From the NCBI GenBank assembly GCA_946803715.1, contig CAMPET010000304.1, positions 65,440 to 75,589 of the forward strand: a stretch of 10,150 bases of DNA, given 5' to 3'. Both the position numbers and the translations under genes were made by a program. Of this stretch, positions 7,301 to 10,150 are shown in pieces; the first letter of the stretch is position 1, and each line of letters opens with the position of its first letter. The notes beneath the pieces were generated by a model that saw nothing but the letters and a program-made list of their open reading frames with translations, was not told the DNA's origin and ran no database searches. Source of the stretch: Beroe ovata. Lineage: Eukaryota; Ctenophora; Nuda; Beroida; Beroidae.

Positions 7301-9034
7301 GTAGGGAGCTTAGTCTAAAATTAAGGTCTATTTCTGAGAAAAGTTAATTTTCAAATAAATCCACGGAATTTTGCAGGAGATTACGGCAAGTTAGGTCACG
7401 GAAACACAAACACACAGAAAACCCCAAAACTCCTTCTCGGAGCACTGTCAGGGAAAGTTGTGGTGAATGTGAGTGCAGGATACAGACATAGCGCCTGTGT
7501 GTGCGAGGTAAGTTGAGAATTGCCAAGAATTATAGAGTCCTCTCTTCTTCCGATCGGTTTATTTCTCTGTGATGAAGATTGTCTGGACGTATTCTGTCCA
7601 CAGGACGGGACACTTTGGACGTGGGGTGAGGGCGATTATGGTCGGTTAGGTCACGGGGACACAGTGAGCAGAGACTGCCCCAAATCTGTACTGGACATAG
7701 GCAATGTAGGGCAGGTTAGTTACAGCTGTCATCAGCTCAGTAACATTTATAGATTCCTGTGCTATATTTACCATGTTTGCGTTGCCAATGTTTTGGCACA
7801 CTTGGTCGCAAGAATTTGTTGAGTTTGCGTAACGCGCGAAATAATTTCCGCTGGGAATGCAACATTTTTGTAAAATGCGCGGCGTACGTACGCCGCAACG
7901 CGCAAAATTCGACGCGCGCGCTGCGCACTGCAGACTTTCATTGCAAAATAACAAGACTTTCACAACTTATCGCGGTTTTTGCCCCACACCCTGTCACAAA
8001 ATTTAAAACTCCTTGACTCTAGCGATACTTGACACAATTTCCTCCCAGGTCGCATGTGGAAGTTCTCATACATTGGCCGTATCCCGTGATGGGCGAACAA
8101 CATGGTCATTTGGAGGTGGGGATAATGGGAAACTGGGACATGGCGACACGGCACGTGTCTTCAGACCAAAGGTGCGCAAATCATGAGACAATCTTCAATT
8201 GGGATGGCATCTGAAACAATTTGTTCTGAATTTTGAACTACCGTCTCCCAGTTAGTCAGGACTTGAATCACAGGGGGAATTCAATACAATGATCATATCT
8301 CAGGTGATTGAAGCTCTGAGTGGTGTGGTTGTGACGAAAGTTGCTTGCGGTTCACAGTTTTCAGTGGCACTGACAGCCATAGCTCAAGTTTACACGTGGG
8401 GTTCTGGGCCTTGCTTAGGACAGGTACGTGTGACAGCATGCGTTGAGATTAGTGTGGGCTTCATTAGTGGTCTTTCCATTCATACCAGCTGTATACAAGC
8501 AGATGTTTAATCCTGCCTAACATACAGCTGTTATACGTATCTATGATTGAAATGTTTGATGATAGGTTTTCACTGAAAATAGCAGAATCGCTGAGGTGGG
8601 TTCTATGTGGAGCATGATAAACTCTAAATTAGAAGAATGTGTATGTTTTTCGGTTTATGACCTATGGCGACCTACGGACATCAATATTTGAATATTGAAT
8701 GGAATAGATGTTCTCTTAGGAGTTACGGTCAATTTTTATCATGACTCCGCTTTGCTCCACTACGACATAAAAATGCTCCTGACACCACTTCTCGGTACCA
8801 CATCTTAACACTTGACATCAATTCCTGACACCACTCCTCCTGACACCGCCCCTATTGACAACACCTATGCCCCAGGGGACACCTGACGCTACCGAGTTGA
8901 CACCCCGCATCGTGGAAGAGCTGCTCAGTTACCGGATAATCGATATCAGTGCGGGTGACAGCCACGTCATGGCACTAACACATGACAGTGTCGTGTACGC
9001 GTGGGGGAATAACTCTGTCGGGCAGTGCGGACAG
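4226..9034 (+). CDS. HERC1: HERC1 orthologue, N-terminal part (14 exons, incomplete at the right edge)
   Basis: Fourteen plus-strand exons join to 677 codons without a stop: 4226-4348, 4446-4535, 4641-4781, 4858-4993, 5091-5272, 5447-5638, 5780-5881, 6045-6324, 6559-6699, 7377-7507, 7604-7714, 8049-8171, 8304-8423 and 8876-9034. All introns are GT-AG and all phases agree. Residues 1-350 match the helical N-terminus of human HERC1 (KEVV, QRGSL, SLPPLSLA). Residues 352-677 form RCC1-like domain 1, with repeats starting near 352, 402, 457, 510, 560, 613 and 664. In the family, HERC1 is a ~4,800-residue cytosolic/Golgi protein. Its first RCC1-like domain acts on small GTPases of the ARF/Rab group, and its C-terminal HECT domain is a ubiquitin ligase; that part lies outside this window. 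The start ATG has A at -3 and gives a colinear N-terminus. Nothing suggests a pseudogene. Confidence 0.96.
4446..4535 (+). CDS. HERC1: HERC1 exon 2
   Basis: Thirty codons follow TTGATAG| and read VVFSSELCIETAG to NEDDKK, with donor AAG|GTAAAT. The junction restores KE|VV, identical to the human protein. The second half is acidic and poorly conserved. Introns on both sides are about 100 bases. Confidence 0.9.
4571..4608. repeat. Perfect 19-bp tandem duplication in HERC1 intron 2
   Basis: TTCATGTTCAACAATCGAT occurs twice back to back (4571-4589 and 4590-4608) with no difference. It lies 32 bases upstream of the exon 3 acceptor, so it may enclose or duplicate a branch-point region. Confidence 0.95.
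4641..4781 (+). CDS. HERC1: HERC1 exon 3
   Basis: Forty-seven codons follow TTCCTTGCAG| and start ELIEKILKSEAELAAHIC, ending VSQKYHQ before CAG|GTAACA. The pattern matches the human helical segment ending in ALSNKYHD. Both ends are phase 0. Confidence 0.92.
4858..4993 (+). CDS. HERC1: HERC1 exon 4, two possible acceptors
   Basis: A Ser/Thr-rich linker is followed by NNLLLELGLKT and donor ACAG|GTGAGT, phase 1; human HERC1 has IEMGVRTG here. The acceptor may be TTGCTAG| (exon start 4858) or TTTCAG| nine bases later (4867). Both keep the frame, so the tripeptide AFQ may be optional. Confidence 0.88.
5091..5272 (+). CDS. HERC1: HERC1 exon 5
   Basis: This exon completes the split Gly codon after TTTTGCAG| and reads LSLMFSLLKQSWVQS, then SNDVLITARDLLFSLPPLSL, ending at NQSLSQ|GTGCAA. 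It closely follows the human LSLLFALLRQSW ... SSLPPLSLANESKIPP segment, one of the best-conserved parts of the N-terminal region. Confidence 0.95.
5447..5638 (+). CDS. HERC1: HERC1 exon 6
   Basis: Sixty-four codons follow TTAACCAG| and include SSGADAKGRQLAAEVLL and MQRGSLHSVLDWVRMA, matching human NSGADTLGRRLASELLL and AQRGSLRYLLEWIEMA. It ends at CTCAG|GTAAGA, phase 0. The exon is more GC-rich than its introns. Confidence 0.95.
5780..5881 (+). CDS. HERC1: HERC1 exon 7, weak donor
   Basis: Thirty-four codons read VVQQIECSVVVSPDNF to LNEAATSLMKH. The donor CAC|GTGGGT is the weakest of the gene. Splicing to exon 8 restores LNEAATSLMKH|VC, colinear with human LYEAALCLFEEVC, which settles this border. 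If the intron were kept, the frame would end at a TGA about ten codons later. Confidence 0.88.
5894..6044. repeat. 32-bp tandem repeat filling HERC1 intron 7
   Basis: The phrase AATCACG recurs at exactly 32-base spacing, with units starting at 5894, 5926, 5958, 5990 and 6022; the fifth unit is partial. The units are degenerate: AAATCACGC, then a C/T-rich run, then an A/T-rich part, commonly closing in AGGC or AGAC. The array covers all but the first 12 bases of the 163-base intron and ends at the exon 8 acceptor. Confidence 0.9.
6045..6324 (+). CDS. HERC1: HERC1 exon 8, start of RCC1-like domain 1
   Basis: The exon enters at ACTGCCAG| in phase 0 and ends at GGACTAG|GTGAGT in phase 1. After a variable linker it carries the first RCC1-type repeat (VYIWGSNSSHQL) and the start of the second (VKACGKGSYGRLGLG). 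DAQFVEAGQYCTFTLSFDG is nearly colinear with human DAQTIEAGQYCTFVISTDG. The internal Met codon at 6075 is not a translation start. Confidence 0.95.
6559..6699 (+). CDS. HERC1: HERC1 exon 9, RCC1 repeats 2-3
   Basis: The exon joins the split Gly codon and reads DSTNQAQLKTVAFEP and KVSSSKGSDGHTLALTREG, then VFSWGD, ending phase 1 at GATG|GTGAGT. SSSKGSDGHTLA is identical to human HERC1. The repeat geometry (Gly-Asp at the exon edge) matches a seven-bladed propeller. Confidence 0.96.
6700..7376 (+). other. HERC1 intron 9, 677 bases
   Basis: This is the longest complete intron in the window. It is AT-rich, with a short GT-rich tract around 7143-7162 (GTGTGTGTGTTTGTTTGTT). I see no open frame with homology, no RNA gene and no clear mobile element. 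It ends in GGAATTTTGCAG|. Confidence 0.85.
7377..7507 (+). CDS. HERC1: HERC1 exon 10, RCC1 repeat 3
   Basis: The exon completes Gly and reads DYGKLGHGNTNTQKTPK, then GKVVVNVSAGYRHSACVCE before GAG|GTAAGT. DYGKLGHGN and VSAGYRHSA are the diagnostic RCC1 signatures and match human HERC1 almost residue for residue. Confidence 0.97.
7604..7714 (+). CDS. HERC1: HERC1 exon 11, RCC1 repeat 4
   Basis: Thirty-seven codons follow CTGTCCACAG| and read DGTLWTWGEGDYGRLGHGDT, then DIGNVGQ before CAG|GTTAGT. Human HERC1 has DGELYTWGEGDFGRLGHGD here. Both ends are phase 0. Confidence 0.97.
7715..8048 (+). other. HERC1 intron 11 with a GC-rich palindromic island
   Basis: This 334-base intron holds an island rich in CGCG at about 7830-7930 inside otherwise AT-rich DNA. 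At its centre is a perfect palindrome, GCGGCGTACGTACGCCGC (7879-7896). TGCGC and GCGCA extend it imperfectly to 7876-7905. The CG-run texture is like that of the fold-back region at 3190-3850, so the two may belong to one repeat family. The several open frames across it are by-products of this composition. Confidence 0.75.
8049..8171 (+). CDS. HERC1: HERC1 exon 12, RCC1 repeats 4-5
   Basis: Forty-one codons follow TCCTCCCAG| and read VACGSSHTLAVSRDGRTTWS, then FGGGDNGKLGHGDT and VFRPK before AAG|GTGCGC. SRDGRT and SFGGGDNGKLGHGDT are shared with human HERC1. Confidence 0.97.
8304..8423 (+). CDS. HERC1: HERC1 exon 13, RCC1 repeats 5-6
   Basis: Forty codons follow ATATCTCAG| and read VIEALSGVVVTKVACGSQFS, then QVYTWGSGPCLGQ before CAG|GTACGT. 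Human HERC1 has VIEALQGMF...KVCAGSQSSLAL and QVYAWGCGACLG. Both ends are phase 0. Confidence 0.97.
8424..8875 (+). other. HERC1 intron 13 with degenerate TGACACC repeats
   Basis: This 452-base intron shows no gene. Its last ~110 bases (about 8768-8870) repeat the phrase CCTGACACCAC with variations, ending in the acceptor ATGCCCCAG|. The repeat is T/C-rich and may serve as the polypyrimidine stretch. Confidence 0.6.
8876..9034 (+). CDS. HERC1: HERC1 exon 14, RCC1 repeats 6-7 (last exon in the window)
   Basis: Fifty-three codons follow GCCCCAG| and read GTPDATELTPRIVEELLSYR, then DISAGDSHVMAL and VYAWGNNSVGQCGQ before CAG|GTGAGT, phase 0. Human HERC1 has LIEELAATRIVDVSIGDSH and YAWGNNSMGQCGQ. 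The end of the seventh repeat and the rest of the gene lie to the right of the window. Confidence 0.97.
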
Positions 9035-9123
9035 GTGAGTTGTTGGGATAATAGGGCGTGTTTTCGGGAAAATCTGGGAAATGGTGTTTTGCGGAGAAAA
9101 TATGTGAAATTTTCCATTTGTGG

Positions 9124-10150
9124 GAAAATCAGTGAGACACACTGACACCAATATATGGCTGAAAGCATTTTTTCACAAGACATACCGGGAAATGGTGTTC
9201 CTAGACTATTTTTCGATGCAGAATTCGAATCCAGAGGAGTTTTAGAGCTTGCTCATCGGGAAATCAGCGGAAATTCCATTTTCTTGCCAGATGTAGGAAA
9301 ATAAGTTACACGACTCACAGCTCCTCAGGGGAGCGAGATAGGACCAGAATTTGATCGGGAATCGATTCAGCGTACAAAAATACATAGGAATTGGTGGTAT
9401 TTGCATGAAAACGCAACAAAAAATTTTCTTCGAATTTCTGACCAGTCTCGATTGAAAATGAAGTGAATGACTCCACACTTTTATACTTCATTTTCGAAGG
9501 TCTCTAATGAAGTCTTAACCGGCAGTTACGACACTAATTTTCCACCAAATCATCTCTCCTACTATCACACTACAAATATCAACCCTCGTTACGATAATGT
9601 TGAGTCCATACTTGCCGTGAAACCACGCCCAAATGACGAATTCTCTTCCCTGGGAAGCAAACAGTACAAAAACATGAAAATCAATGAGACGCACTGACAC
9701 CAAAATATGGCTATAACCATTTTTTCAAAAGACATACTGGGAAATAGTGTTCCTGGCCTACTTTTTGACGTAGAATTCGAATCCGGAGGAGTTGAAGAGC
9801 TAGCTCTCCCGGAAATCGGCGAAAATTTCATTTTCTTACCCGATATGGGATAAGAAGTTACATAACAAACAGCTCCTCAGGGGAGCGAGATAGGACCAAA
9901 ATTTGATCAGAAATCGATTCAGCGTCCAAAAATACATGGGGATCGATGGTATTTGCATGAAAATACAGCAAAAAATTTTCTTCGAATTTCTGACCTGAGT
10001 ATCGATAGAAAATGAAGTGAATGACTCCACACTTTTGTACTTCATTTTCGAAGGTCTCTAATGAAGTCTTAACCGGCAGTTACGACACGAATTTTCCACC
10101 AAATCATCTCTCCTACTATCACACTACAAATATCAACCCTCGTTACGATA
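9124..10150. repeat. Direct repeat of ~553 bp, two copies (second cut by the window edge)
   Basis: Copy 1 begins near 9124 and copy 2 near 9676, an offset of 552-554 bases. Both contain CTCCTCAGGGGAGCGAGATA and the inverted pair GAAAATGAAGT / ACTTCATTTTC (9454-9495 and 10008-10049). By eye the copies are about 83% alike over the first ~200 bases, about 90% in the middle and about 98% over the last ~130. No reading frame is convincingly preserved. The array lies inside HERC1 intron 14. It could be satellite-like or a duplicated non-autonomous element. Confidence 0.92.

Noticed and set aside
7646-8154. Several minus- and plus-strand open frames over intron 11
   Set aside because: They overlap exons 11 and 12 in the wrong frame or arise from the CG-rich palindromic island; none has homology.
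9242-10045. Two similar minus-strand frames (VRNSKKIFCC and onward) as a duplicated protein gene
   Set aside because: They look alike only because both lie in the ~553-bp direct repeat. The frames are short, differ in their N-termini, and show no bias towards synonymous change that I could see.
1-10150. tRNA, rRNA or other structured RNA genes
   Set aside because: I found no cloverleaf with A- and B-box sequences and no rRNA-like stretch. The hairpins seen are palindromic repeats.

Overview
This is genomic DNA from an animal. Its genes are split by short GT-AG introns (mostly 76-340 bases), and the main gene is a clear orthologue of HERC1, a giant HECT/RCC1 protein of animals. The protein is strongly recognisable but far from identical to the human one, and the DNA is full of simple repeats, GC-rich fold-back sequences and duplicated non-coding blocks. 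That suits an invertebrate. A non-bilaterian such as a sponge or cnidarian is possible, but this is inference and I cannot name the species.

Layout. 1-1130: non-coding, with a TG-rich microsatellite, a cluster of five CACGTG motifs and a 70-bp tandem duplication. 1131-2238 (minus strand): the 5' end of an unrecognised gene, which I reconstruct as five exons with matching phases and a start codon at 2238; its downstream end is not resolved. 2239-4225: a roughly 2-kb interval between two divergent genes. It is AT-rich except for a GC-rich core (about 3190-3850) holding two large fold-back sequences. 4226-9034 (plus strand): the first 14 coding exons of the HERC1 orthologue, joining to 677 codons. 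They cover the N-terminal helical region and RCC1-like domain 1 up to the start of its seventh repeat. 9035-10150: intron 14, largely filled by two copies of a ~553-bp direct repeat, the second cut off by the window edge.

The HERC1 model is firm: all 14 exons have GT/AG borders, compatible phases and colinear similarity to human HERC1. The rest of the protein (in the family a SPRY domain, WD40 repeats, a second RCC1-like domain and the catalytic HECT domain) would lie beyond the right edge. The two genes are head-to-head and may share regulatory DNA in the 2-kb interval, but nothing in the sequence proves that. The most unusual structures are intron 7 of HERC1, almost all of which is a 32-bp tandem repeat reaching the acceptor; the fold-back pair between the genes; and the repeat in intron 14, whose copies change from about 83% to about 98% identity along their length.
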